NCBI GenBank assembly: GCA_900549345.1
Contig: UROC01000049.1
Span: forward strand, 1-14,457
Direction of reading: 5' to 3'
DNA length: 14,457 bases
From: an uncultured Collinsella sp.
GTDB lineage: Bacteria; Actinomycetota; Coriobacteriia; Coriobacteriales; Coriobacteriaceae
The notes under the pieces were generated by a model, which did no database searches, was not told where the DNA came from, and worked only from the letters and a program-made list of their open reading frames with translations. The first letter of the stretch is position 1. Each line of letters starts with the position of its first letter. A program made the position numbers and the translations under genes. Positions 5,120 to 12,650 of this stretch are shown here, in pieces.

Positions 5120-8100
5120 ATTCGGAGCGTAGGGCTTCCACAGGGTCTTTCTTGGATGCGCTGCGGGCCGGCAGCAGGCCGGCAACGACCGTCAGCAGCA
5201 CCGAAACTGCAATAAGCACCAGCGCATCCTGCACGGGCAGGCTCATCAGATTGGGTACCTGCTTGGCCGCAAGCGCCCAGGCATTAACCGGAAGGCTCAC
5301 AGCCACCACGACGACAATGGCAAAGACGCCGGCAATGAGGCCTTCGATGAAAGTCTCGGCGTTGAACACGTTGGCCACATTGCGCTTCGACGCGCCGATC
5401 GCGCGCAGGATGCCAATCTCCTTTTTGCGCTCCAGCACGCTGATGTAGGTGATGATGCCGATCATGATGGAGCTCACCACCAAACTGATACTCACGAATG
5501 AGATGAGCACCAAGCTGATGGTGTTCACGATGTCGGTCACCGAGCCCATGATGATGCCCATGTAGTCGGTATACGAGATTGCCTGCTCATCGTGACCAGC
5601 GGCTTTGACCTGCTTGTTGTACGCATCGATGTAATCGAGCACGCGCTCCTTGGCCTCAAAGTCGCGCGGGAAAATCTTGACCGAAATGGGGTCCGCCTCG
5701 TCCGCATAGCCCAACGTGGTCAGATTGTTGTCGTAGGTGAGCTTCGACGCCTTGGCATAGCTCATCATGAGCGAACTCAGGTCCTCAGCGTCCATGTTAA
5801 AGTGGATAGCGCGAGCAAAGGCGTTCGCATCCACGCGCATGGCGCTCGCCAAGTTGGCAAAACTCGAAGACATCTGCGTCGCCATTTGGTCCGTGAGCCC
5901 TGCCGCACCCGCCTTGAGCTGGGTTGATACCGTCGTCGCAATCTGCTCGCTGACCGCCTTCATCACCTGATCCATAGACTGCTGCAAATACGGAGCCAGC
6001 TGCTTTTGCACATAGTCGCCCATCACCTGCTGCAGACGCTCGGCCAGGGCATCGCCGCCGAGCGCCCTGAGCTGAGCCAGGTATTGCTGGGCTGCGGCAT
6101 CATTCTCAAGATATGCCGAGAATGCGGCAGCGAGCTTTGACGCGTCTTTAAGGTCTTCGGGTGACAGCGCCTTAAACTGATCAGAGCGCATAAAGCCCTC
6201 AAACAGCTGGTTGGCAAGTGCTCCCACCTGCTGCATTTGCTCAGGCGTGAGCTCAAGACCATCAAAGATGCCCGAGAAATCTGGGGCCGGCGCTTTGGCC
6301 ATGATGTCGCCGAAGTCGATGTCCTTCCCAACACCCGAAAGGTCAATGTCCAGGCCGGACAAGTCGAGACCAGAAAGGTCCATACCGCCGGCTGCGCCCG
6401 AGAGCGCAGACGTATCGAGTGAGAACGCGCTCTTCAGCGCCGCCTCGTCCACACTGAACATGCTGCTCAAATCCACGCCTTGCTTGGCCTCGCCCTGCAG
6501 CTCGTCGAAGGTTTTGCCCGTAAAGACATCCGTCTCGGGGTGGGCAAGCTGCTCCTGCACAATCTGCAAATCGGCAGCACGCTCCATAAGCTGGCGAGTC
6601 AGCGCATGCGTATAGGCAATGCCCGGGGACAATGCGCTCGCGTTTGCCGTCTCGTTGGGTCGCACCACGCCCACAATGCGCACGTCAATACCGTCGGCAA
6701 CCTTGGCTTTCATAAAGTCGGCGTCGCCAGACATGTCAGTCCACATGCCGGTCTCTTCGTTTTTGCGATAGGCATCGGCCGGCGACAACACCTTAAACGT
6801 CGTGGACAGTGCATCGTCGTAGGTAAAGTCGCTGCCGGTCTTGGGCGTCTTGACCTTGCCGTCGGCCGTCATGGCACTGTTAACCAGGTCGTTGAGCTCA
6901 TCGATATCCAGCGCGCCGATACTGTAGAGCGTGTAGTCGCCCACTGTTCCGCGGCTCGAAAGCACCATCACGGCCTCGTTGGCAGACGTAGGCCAATGGC
7001 CGGCAACGACATCGTACTGGCTGTCGAGCAGACTCTGGTCGTCAATCATCTCGTTAAAGACCGAGGTTCCCATGGAATCCATGCTCACCGTTGCCGCCGA
7101 ACTTGCGCCGCCGCTCATGGCCTCGGTCATAGCGTTGGGCACCAGCCGGACAGGCTTCTCATCGCCCTTGCCCGCACGATAGACAACCGGCGTCACGCCG
7201 TAGCCGTACTGGATAGCGTTGACCTCTTTGTCGATACCGTCGCCGCCGTCGTCAAGCCATGCCTTAAAGCTTGTCATATCGTTAGATTTAACACTTGCGA
7301 ACATGTCCTTTACGGCTGTGACCACAGGGATCTTGTCGGTTCCCTTAGCTTTGCCACCGGTAGCGTCATCGGACGAGCCCTCGCCCTCGGACGCCTCCTC
7401 ATCCGTAGCCCCCTGTCCGCCCATCATGGACGACAGGTCATAATCTTGTTTGGAAATGGTGAGCGGGTAGCTCGAGAGCGTATCCTCCTCGACCTTTTTG
7501 ATGTAGCCGTTTACGCCGTTGGAGAGCGCCAGAATCGCCGCAATGCCGATAATGCCGATCGAACCAGCAAAGGCCGTCATAGCCGTACGGCCCTTCTTGG
7601 TCAAAAGGTTTCGCGCCGAAAGCCCCAGCGCTGTCACAAAGCTCATCGAGGTTTTGCGCGTGGGCTTGGCCTCGCGACGCGCGGCCTCGGCAGCATCAAA
7701 GGGGTCGGAATCGTCGGTGATCTTGCCGTCCGCCAGGGTGACGATGCGCGTGGCGTACCTGTATGCCAACTCGGGATTGTGCGTGACCATGATGACCAAA
7801 CGATCGCGCGCAACATCCTTGAGCAAATCCATGACCTGTACGGATGTCGTTGAGTCCAAGGCGCCGGTCGGCTCGTCAGCCAGCACAATCTCGGGGTCAT
7901 TGATCAGGGCGCGGGCAATGGCCACGCGCTGCATCTGCCCGCCCGAAAGCTGGCTCGGGCGCTTGTCAACGTGCTCGCCCCGACCGACTGCCTCGAGCGC
8001 CTTGCGCGCACGTTGGCGGCGCTCGGCATGCCCCACGCCCGTGAGCGTAAGCGCCAGTTCCACGTTTTCCAAAATGCTCTGATGCGGAATGAGGTTATAG

Positions 8101-8372
8101 CTCTGGAACACAAAGCCGATGCGATTATTGCGATAGGCATCCCAATCGCGGTCGTTGAAGTCCTTGGTCGAGATGCCGTCGATCAGCAGATCGCCCGAAT
8201 CGAAATGATCGAGTCCACCGATGACGTTGAGCATCGTAGTTTTACCCGAACCCGAGGGACCCAGAACGGCTACGAACTCGTTATCGCGAAAAGACAGGCT
8301 TACGCTGTCGAGCGCTACCTGCGTAAACGACTGCGTAACGTACCTTTTGCAAATAACTCTGAGATCCAGCAT
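5118..8372 (-). CDS. ABC transporter, fused ATPase and FtsX/MacB-type permease with large external domain
   Basis: One 1084-residue chain carries a LolD/MacB-type ATPase and its permease. The ATPase (about 1-225) has Walker A GPSGSGKTT (38-46), Q-loop Gln90, signature LSGGQ (142-146), Walker B IVLADE (162-167) and switch His198. A first membrane helix (about 267-287) is followed by roughly 660 residues outside. That part has an acidic low-complexity stretch, a DLSG-repeat near 664-685 and a long glutamine- and alanine-rich helical section. The last 150 residues hold three membrane helices (about 952-978, 1008-1032, 1050-1070) with the FtsX signature ERKKEIGILRAIGASK and end in PARSASKKDPVEALRSE. 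Such proteins use ATP to move an external stalk rather than pump a small solute; lipid, peptide or drug export are all possible. ATG 8372 is chosen because GAGAGAGG ends ten bases before it; the TTG at 8381 abuts that site. No partner gene is adjacent. Confidence 0.9.
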   Translation of the reverse strand: MLDLRVICKRYVTQSFTQVALDSVSLSFRDNEFVAVLGPSGSGKTTMLNVIGGLDHFDSGDLLIDGISTKDFNDRDWDAYRNNRIGFVFQSYNLIPHQSILENVELALTLTGVGHAERRQRARKALEAVGRGEHVDKRPSQLSGGQMQRVAIARALINDPEIVLADEPTGALDSTTSVQVMDLLKDVARDRLVIMVTHNPELAYRYATRIVTLADGKITDDSDPFDAAEAARREAKPTRKTSMSFVTALGLSARNLLTKKGRTAMTAFAGSIGIIGIAAILALSNGVNGYIKKVEEDTLSSYPLTISKQDYDLSSMMGGQGATDEEASEGEGSSDDATGGKAKGTDKIPVVTAVKDMFASVKSNDMTSFKAWLDDGGDGIDKEVNAIQYGYGVTPVVYRAGKGDEKPVRLVPNAMTEAMSGGASSAATVSMDSMGTSVFNEMIDDQSLLDSQYDVVAGHWPTSANEAVMVLSSRGTVGDYTLYSIGALDIDELNDLVNSAMTADGKVKTPKTGSDFTYDDALSTTFKVLSPADAYRKNEETGMWTDMSGDADFMKAKVADGIDVRIVGVVRPNETANASALSPGIAYTHALTRQLMERAADLQIVQEQLAHPETDVFTGKTFDELQGEAKQGVDLSSMFSVDEAALKSAFSLDTSALSGAAGGMDLSGLDLSGLDIDLSGVGKDIDFGDIMAKAPAPDFSGIFDGLELTPEQMQQVGALANQLFEGFMRSDQFKALSPEDLKDASKLAAAFSAYLENDAAAQQYLAQLRALGGDALAERLQQVMGDYVQKQLAPYLQQSMDQVMKAVSEQIATTVSTQLKAGAAGLTDQMATQMSSSFANLASAMRVDANAFARAIHFNMDAEDLSSLMMSYAKASKLTYDNNLTTLGYADEADPISVKIFPRDFEAKERVLDYIDAYNKQVKAAGHDEQAISYTDYMGIIMGSVTDIVNTISLVLISFVSISLVVSSIMIGIITYISVLERKKEIGILRAIGASKRNVANVFNAETFIEGLIAGVFAIVVVVAVSLPVNAWALAAKQVPNLMSLPVQDALVLIAVSVLLTVVAGLLPARSASKKDPVEALRSE

Positions 8373-8391
8373 GGACGGCAACCTCTCTCGC

Positions 8392-8409
8392 GCGGGCGCG
8401 CTCGCCCGC
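8392..8409 (-). other. GC hairpin in the ABC gene leader
   Basis: GCGGGCG (8392-8398) and CGCCCGC (8403-8409) form a perfect 7-bp stem with a four-base loop, just upstream of the GAGAGAGG ribosome site. It would fold in the ABC transporter mRNA leader and could modulate translation. In GC-rich DNA such a stem may also arise by chance. Confidence 0.35.
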
Positions 8410-8552
8410 TCCCCCCGCCGTTCACGTTCGGCGCGTTTGTCCTACTCTATCCTCATTTTTGGCCGATACCAGTGAAGAATGTAACGAACCGCGCCAAAAA
8501 ACGAACGGGACAGCACGCCGCATGGCGCACCATCCCGCATATAACATCCCCG

Positions 8553-8583
8553 ATGCGACAAAGAGGCTGTCACTTTGTCACAT
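8553..8583. repeat. 31-bp palindromic repeat, copy 3, degenerate
   Basis: ATGCGACAAAGAGGC-T-GTCACTTTGTCACAT aligns with the other two copies over 31 bp with four substitutions, which spoil pairing at three arm positions. It lies 12 bp after the stop of the CoA-disulfide-reductase-like gene. The changes are not compensated in the other arm, so this copy seems to be decaying. Confidence 0.75.
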
Positions 8584-8594
8584 TCCAATGCGCG

Positions 8595-10286
8595 CTACTT
8601 TTCGAGCCCGCACGGCATAACGTTAGCGCTGCCGCGGCGAGCCTCAGTCACGGCTGCAAAGAAGCGATAGCCGCCCGAGAAGTTAAAGCACTCAAAGCCA
8701 TGCTGCGCCAAAATGCGGCAAGCAATGTAGCTGCGAATGCCGCTCTGACAAATCACGTAAACCGGCTTGGCCCGGTCGAGCTCGCCCAGGCGATTGCGCA
8801 GATCATCGACGGGAATGTTTACGAAACCATCGATATGCCCGCGCTCATACTCCCCTTCCGTACGAACATCGAGCAGCTGCACGCTGCCATCGCGTGGCAA
8901 GTTGGGCTCATCCTCCCAATGCCACTGCGCCAGTATGCCGCGATTGAGGTTCTCGATCATAAAGCCCGCCATATTGACGGGATCCTTCGCCGATGAATAC
9001 GGCGGCGCGTATGCTAGGTCCAAATCCTTAAGCCTATCGCCGCGCATGCCTGCCTGGATGGCAGTCGCCAGAACGTCGATACGCTTGTCCACACCATCGA
9101 TGCCCACGATTTGCGCACCCAGCAGGCGCAATCCCTGCTTCTCGAAGACAACCTTCATGGTCATGGGCGTTGCACCCGGATAATAACCCGCATGCGAACC
9201 GGGCGACAGGACCACGCTGTCGCAGTCAACTCCCGCCGCGTGTGCCGCCTTTTCGGATAGTCCCGTGCTTGCCGCCGTCAAGTCGAATACCTTGATAACC
9301 GATGAGCCCAACGATCCGAGGTAGCAGCTGTCCATGCCGGCTATGACATCGGCGACGACACGCCCCTGCTTGTTGGCGGGGCCGGCGAGCGAAATGACCG
9401 CGTCCTCGCCGGTCACCTGATGCGTGACCTGCACGGCATCGCCCACGGCATACACGTCGGCAGCAGAGGTCTCCATGCGGTCGTTGACCACAATAGCCCC
9501 CTTGATGCCCAGTTCGAGCCCCGCCTCTTGCGCCAGATGGCTCTCAGGTGCCACGCCAATGGCAAGCAGCACCATATCGGCTCCGATAGGGTCATCGCCC
9601 GCAACATGGGTGACAACGCGGCCATCAACTTCCTCAAAACCTGTCACATCGGCCTTGAGGCGCAGATCGATACCGTGCTCACGCATCTCGGTATGCAAAA
9701 GGGTCGCCATGTCGTAATCCAGGTTGTTCATAAGCTGGACGGGACGCTGCAGAAGGGTCACCTGGAGCCCCAGCTCACACAGATTCTCCGCCGTCTCGAC
9801 GCCAATGAAGCCGCCGCCGATCACGACGGCACTGCTCGGTCGCCGCTCTCGAACATAGCTGTGAATACGCAGCGTGTCCTCAACGGTGCGTAGGCTAAAG
9901 ATTTTATCCGAGTCGATGCCCGGCAACGCAGGGCGAATCGGCTTTGCACCCGGCGACAGGATGAGCTTGTCATACGTCTCGACAAATTCCTCGCCCGTCA
10001 GCATATTGCGAACCTCGACCGTATGCGAATCGGAATGGATGGCAAACACCTCGTGACTCGTCTTGACCGCAATGCGAAAGCGATCCCAAAAGCCCTTGGG
10101 AGACTGCAGCGTCAATGCGCTCTCTTCTTCTATCACGCCGCCAATGTAGTACGGAAGCCCACAGTTGGCATACGATACAAAACCCGTGCGCTCAAAGATG
10201 ACAATTTGGGCCTGTTCGTCGAGTCTGCGCAAACGTGCCGCCGCCGATGCGCCGCCCGCGACGCCTCCAACGATAACCACCTTCAT
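8595..10286 (-). CDS. CoA-disulfide reductase / NADH oxidase-like flavoprotein with rhodanese domain
   Basis: A 563-residue protein of the CoADR-RHD type. The N-terminus has the FAD fingerprint VVIVGGVAGGASAA (3-16), then the single redox cysteine Cys42 in SYANCGLPYYIGG. A second dinucleotide fold, VVIGGGFIGVETAE, near 155-168 binds NAD(P)H, and YAVGDAVQV is the second FAD motif. The dimerisation domain contains PGSHAGYYPGATPMTMKV. From about 470 a rhodanese domain follows, with LLDVRTEGEYERGHIDG and active loop CQSGIRS at Cys513. Family members reduce CoA disulfides, per/polysulfides or oxygen with NAD(P)H; the fused rhodanese can pass sulfane sulfur to Cys42 through CoA. The gene appears intact. 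Its ATG has AAAGGTGG nine bases upstream, inside the 3' end of the truncated rhodanese, whose stop is only two bases before this start. No clear promoter stands between it and the upstream terminator. Confidence 0.92.
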   Translation of the reverse strand: MKVVIVGGVAGGASAAARLRRLDEQAQIVIFERTGFVSYANCGLPYYIGGVIEEESALTLQSPKGFWDRFRIAVKTSHEVFAIHSDSHTVEVRNMLTGEEFVETYDKLILSPGAKPIRPALPGIDSDKIFSLRTVEDTLRIHSYVRERRPSSAVVIGGGFIGVETAENLCELGLQVTLLQRPVQLMNNLDYDMATLLHTEMREHGIDLRLKADVTGFEEVDGRVVTHVAGDDPIGADMVLLAIGVAPESHLAQEAGLELGIKGAIVVNDRMETSAADVYAVGDAVQVTHQVTGEDAVISLAGPANKQGRVVADVIAGMDSCYLGSLGSSVIKVFDLTAASTGLSEKAAHAAGVDCDSVVLSPGSHAGYYPGATPMTMKVVFEKQGLRLLGAQIVGIDGVDKRIDVLATAIQAGMRGDRLKDLDLAYAPPYSSAKDPVNMAGFMIENLNRGILAQWHWEDEPNLPRDGSVQLLDVRTEGEYERGHIDGFVNIPVDDLRNRLGELDRAKPVYVICQSGIRSYIACRILAQHGFECFNFSGGYRFFAAVTEARRGSANVMPCGLEK

Positions 10287-10288
10287 AG

Positions 10289-10441
10289 CTAACGCACCAC
10301 CTTTCCCGTGTAGCCGCTTATGCCGCCGATATTCTTGACACTGCCATACCCAGAACGCTTAAGAAAACTCACAGCTTGGTTGCTTCGCGCACCGCTCAGG
10401 CAATGCACGAAAAGCTGCGTGCCCTTTCGACGTATACCCAT
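10289..10441 (-). pseudogene. Rhodanese domain protein, C-terminal half only
   Basis: A 50-residue frame begins MGIRRKGTQLFVHCLSGARS and ends GGISGYTGKVVR. It contains the second half of a single-domain rhodanese: the strand before the active site, the loop CLSGARS with Cys14, the helix NQAVSFLKRSGY and the closing NIGGISGY segment. Full proteins are about 100 residues and start with a DVRTPEEY-type half, which is absent: the frame stays open upstream to about 10516, but that stretch runs through the tlpA terminator and bears no resemblance to a rhodanese. A GGGG tract about nine bases before the ATG could serve ribosomes. Its stop lies two bases from the start of the CoA-disulfide-reductase-like gene, so translation could be coupled. 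Most likely a 5'-deleted gene; an expressed half-domain that pairs with another protein is less likely. Confidence 0.75.
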
Positions 10442-10459
10442 GATGCTACCCCGAAGCAG

Positions 10460-10487
10460 AAAAAAGAGTCGCTGTTTCCAGCGACTC
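10460..10487 (-). terminator. Rho-independent terminator of the TlpA gene
   Basis: On the minus strand a 9-bp perfect stem, GAGTCGCTG with CAGCGACTC (10466-10474, 10479-10487), and a four-base loop are followed by six T (10460-10465). It lies 25 bp after the TlpA-like gene's stop codon and only about 20 bp before the truncated rhodanese start. Confidence 0.9.
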
Positions 10488-10512
10488 CCCTTCAGTTGTC
10501 TGTCCCACGGAC

Positions 10513-11475
10513 TTACTGTTCGCTCTTCGCGAGTGCCTGATCGATCAGTTTGTTGAGCGCCTCGCGCTGCTCAGCGGAGTTGATGCCGCCCATGATCGGC
10601 TCTCCCACAATGTTACCGTTCTGGTCGATCACGTAGGTGGTCGGGAACGAGTACAGGTTGGAGGTGAACTTTCCGGCCTCACTGTCCGACTTAAACCAGA
10701 TGTTCTTATACGTCACGCCCTTCTTGGAAAGCACGTCCTTGGCATCGGCCACCGCGTCTTTGTTGCCATCGAGCGTAAAGGAATTAACGCCCACGACCTG
10801 GCCGCCCTTCTCGGCAAGCTCCTTGTTGAGCTTCTCCAGATCGCCCAGCTCTCCCACGCACGGCTTGCAGGTGGTAAACCAGAAGTTCATGACGGTGACC
10901 TTGTTCTTGGAGAACAGCTCGTCGCTGTTTACATCGTTGCCGTCCAAGTCCTTGCCCTTAAAGCTGGGGAACTTCGTCTCCCCGCTCTCGCCGTTGGTCA
11001 TACCCGCGGTCGAGGCATCAACGCTCTCCCCCTCGCCGGGCGTGCTGCCACATCCGGGGAACTCCTTCTCCAGCGCCATGAGCTTGTCCTCGATCTCCTT
11101 GACCTGCTGCGCGCCGGCCTTAAGCGTCTTAAGCTCGTCAGCCGCAAACTGATCCTTGGCGCCCTCGATGGTATCGAGCAAGAAGTCACCGTAGTTCTTG
11201 CCGTCCTCAATCATGGGAGTGTCTTTGTTGGCCGCAAGGAACACCTTTTCCCATAGGGCGTTATCGCTCGCAAAGATCTCGTTTTCCTTTTGCAGCAGCT
11301 GCTGGTACAGCTCGGCCGCCTCCTCGGCGCTCGACGGCTTTTGTGCCACAAGCTCGGCAATCTGCGCATCGCCGCTCGTAGCACCCTTCGCGTCGCCCTT
11401 GGGGGCAGAGCACGCCGCGAGAGTCAGCGCCAGCACGGGCAGCATCAACAGAGCCGCAATTTTTGACAGTTTCAT
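10513..11475 (-). CDS. TlpA-like thioredoxin-fold lipoprotein
   Basis: A 320-residue lipoprotein. The signal peptide ends in the lipobox LAAC with Cys22, so the protein is anchored to the outer face of the membrane. Residues about 35-140 form a helical charged domain (EEAAELYQQLLQKENEIF and onward), an extension not present in minimal TlpA proteins. A flexible glycine/serine stretch leads to the thioredoxin-like domain (about 168-320) with FPSFKGKDLDGN, the active site CKPC (203-206) after MNFWFTT, and the cis-proline loop SFPTTYVID with Pro278. It should reduce or exchange disulfides in exported proteins, possibly serving a methionine sulfoxide reductase or peroxide removal. The start has GGAGGA six bases upstream of the ATG. 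It follows the Fe-S membrane protein by 35 bp and is the last gene before a terminator. The electron donor is inferred to be that neighbour. Confidence 0.92.
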   Translation of the reverse strand: MKLSKIAALLMLPVLALTLAACSAPKGDAKGATSGDAQIAELVAQKPSSAEEAAELYQQLLQKENEIFASDNALWEKVFLAANKDTPMIEDGKNYGDFLLDTIEGAKDQFAADELKTLKAGAQQVKEIEDKLMALEKEFPGCGSTPGEGESVDASTAGMTNGESGETKFPSFKGKDLDGNDVNSDELFSKNKVTVMNFWFTTCKPCVGELGDLEKLNKELAEKGGQVVGVNSFTLDGNKDAVADAKDVLSKKGVTYKNIWFKSDSEAGKFTSNLYSFPTTYVIDQNGNIVGEPIMGGINSAEQREALNKLIDQALAKSEQ

Positions 11476-11502
11476 GGTTCCTCCGTTTATATCGAAACTT
11501 AT

Positions 11503-11514
11503 ATAGGTACCTAT
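11503..11514. other. 12-bp palindrome at the Fe-S/TlpA gene junction
   Basis: ATAGGTACCTAT is a perfect palindrome covering the stop codon of the Fe-S protein gene, in an A/T-rich 35-bp gap that also reads TATATAAG and GATATAAAC on the minus strand. It could mark an internal promoter for the TlpA gene, or be chance. Confidence 0.2.
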
Positions 11515-12422
11515 TTGTTTTCGCAGGCTTGCGTGGACTGCGCGGGTTTGTCGCCCGTCACACCCAGCCCATAGCGAAAGCTAATAGCATCGACGGGGCA
11601 CGCGCCCACGCATTTGCCGCAACGAATGCACTCGGCATGGTTGGGCGTACGCGTAACGTCCACGTCCATTTGACACACCTTGGCGCACTTGCCGCACGAG
11701 ACGCATTTGCACTGGTCAACCTGGATCCCCAGCAAAGACACCTTGTTCATGAGTGCATAAAACGCACCGAGGGGGCAAATCCATTTACAGAAGGGGCGGT
11801 AGAACAGCACGCTCAGCACCGCAACCACAATGAGGATTGCGAGCTTCCAGGTAAAGAGCTTTCCCAGCGCGGAACGGATTCCCGTATTCATGATGGACAG
11901 CGGAATCGCGCCCTCGAGCACGCCTTGCGGACAGATGTACTTGCAAAAGAACGGGTCGCCCATGCCCACATCGTTGACTACCAGAACGGGCAGCAGCACC
12001 ACGGCAAACAGCAGCACGGCGTACTTGATGTACGTGAGCGGCTTGAGCTTTTTCGTCGAGAGCTTTTTGCCGGGAATCTTATGCAGAAGCTCTTGCAGCC
12101 ATCCAAACGGGCATAAAAAGCCGCATACAAAACGCCCCAGCAGCACGCCGATCAGAATGAGTGTTCCGGTGACGTAATACGAAAAGCTGAACTTAGACGA
12201 GCCCACCACCGACTGAAACGACCCGATGGGGCACGCACCCGAGGCCGCCGGACACGAGTAGCAGTTGAGCCCCGGCACGCAGACGGCTTTGCCCGCCCCC
12301 TGGTAGATGCCGCCCTTGGCAAAGTTAGGCAGGTGAATATTGGTCGCAAGCGTTGCCGCCGCCTGAATCAATCCGCGAAATCTCGCCAAAAGATGCGATA
12401 CGGTATTTTTTCTTTTAACCAA
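11511..12422 (-). CDS. Polytopic 4Fe-4S membrane protein (NapH/MauM-like)
   Basis: A 303-residue integral membrane protein with many cysteines. Near the N-terminus CVPGLNCYSCP (48-58) and GACP (63-65) resemble the NapH-like family seen in Gram-positive anaerobes. Membrane helices at about 81-98, 132-149 and 202-218 are followed by, or end in, paired motifs CGFLCP (100-105), CKYICP (160-165) and CKWICP (222-227). The C-terminus is a two-cluster ferredoxin: C240-x2-C243-x2-C246-x3-C250 and C265-x2-C268-x2-C271-x3-C275. It likely carries electrons across or along the membrane. The start is taken as TTG 12422, with GGAG ten bases upstream, overlapping the stop of the CXXC peptide gene by eight bases; an ATG at 12500 would add 26 residues read out of frame from that peptide gene. 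Operon with the TlpA lipoprotein suggests electron delivery to external thiols. Confidence 0.9.
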   Translation of the reverse strand: MVKRKNTVSHLLARFRGLIQAAATLATNIHLPNFAKGGIYQGAGKAVCVPGLNCYSCPAASGACPIGSFQSVVGSSKFSFSYYVTGTLILIGVLLGRFVCGFLCPFGWLQELLHKIPGKKLSTKKLKPLTYIKYAVLLFAVVLLPVLVVNDVGMGDPFFCKYICPQGVLEGAIPLSIMNTGIRSALGKLFTWKLAILIVVAVLSVLFYRPFCKWICPLGAFYALMNKVSLLGIQVDQCKCVSCGKCAKVCQMDVDVTRTPNHAECIRCGKCVGACPVDAISFRYGLGVTGDKPAQSTQACENK

Positions 12423-12561
12423 TTCCGATACACTCCAAGCACAGCCTGATTGCCTTGGCCAGCACGGCATCTGCCTCGCCGCGCATAATGCCAAAGCCAA
12501 CCATGGCTACCCCAACGATCAGCAAAGCCACCTGCGCCACAGGCTTAATCGCTTTGAACAA
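12415..12561 (-). CDS. CD1871A-type CXXC motif small membrane peptide
   Basis: A 48-residue peptide starting at TTG 12561, with AAAGGAG at 12570-12576 eight bases upstream. It has one hydrophobic helix (VALLIVGVAMVGFGIM, about 11-26), then RGEADAVLAKAIRLCLECIGIG, ending with C41-L-E-C44. The RGE...VLxKAIxxCLECIGIG ending is the signature I recall for the CD1871A family of CXXC proteins, which are usually encoded just ahead of NapH-like Fe-S proteins, as here. The CXXC pair beside the membrane could be a redox relay or a cluster ligand for the partner. The gene is easy to miss because it is short and uses TTG. Its stop overlaps the next gene's start by eight bases, so the two are translationally coupled. 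Confidence 0.85.
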   Translation of the reverse strand: MFKAIKPVAQVALLIVGVAMVGFGIMRGEADAVLAKAIRLCLECIGIG

Positions 12562-12594
12562 TCTGACCACTCCTTTCGTTTCGCGACCCATTGG

Positions 12595-12622
12595 ACCATA
12601 CCGACTATAAAATCCGTGTTAA
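12595..12622 (-). promoter_or_regulatory. Putative promoter of the CXXC/Fe-S/TlpA operon
   Basis: On the minus strand TTAACA (12617-12622, five of six consensus bases), a 16-bp spacer and TATGGT (12595-12600, four of six) precede the CXXC peptide gene. It occupies the 89-bp gap shared with the divergent response regulator gene. On the plus strand TATAAA (12606-12611) could be that gene's -10 box, but I find no good -35 partner. Confidence 0.45.
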
Positions 12623-12650
12623 GCGCGAATGACTATGCAAGGAGAACGTT

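Noticed and set aside
6480..7853. 457-residue plus-strand frame opposite the ABC transporter
   Set aside because: It is an antisense shadow: rich in histidine and arginine, no domain, no ribosome site, and wholly within a gene with intact ABC motifs.
8373..8378. TTG 8381 as the ABC transporter start
   Set aside because: The GAGAGAGG ribosome site would directly abut the TTG; the ATG at 8372 has proper spacing.
12420..12500. Start of the Fe-S protein at ATG 12500
   Set aside because: Its first 26 residues are an out-of-frame reading of the CXXC peptide gene, and the upstream ribosome site fits the TTG at 12422.
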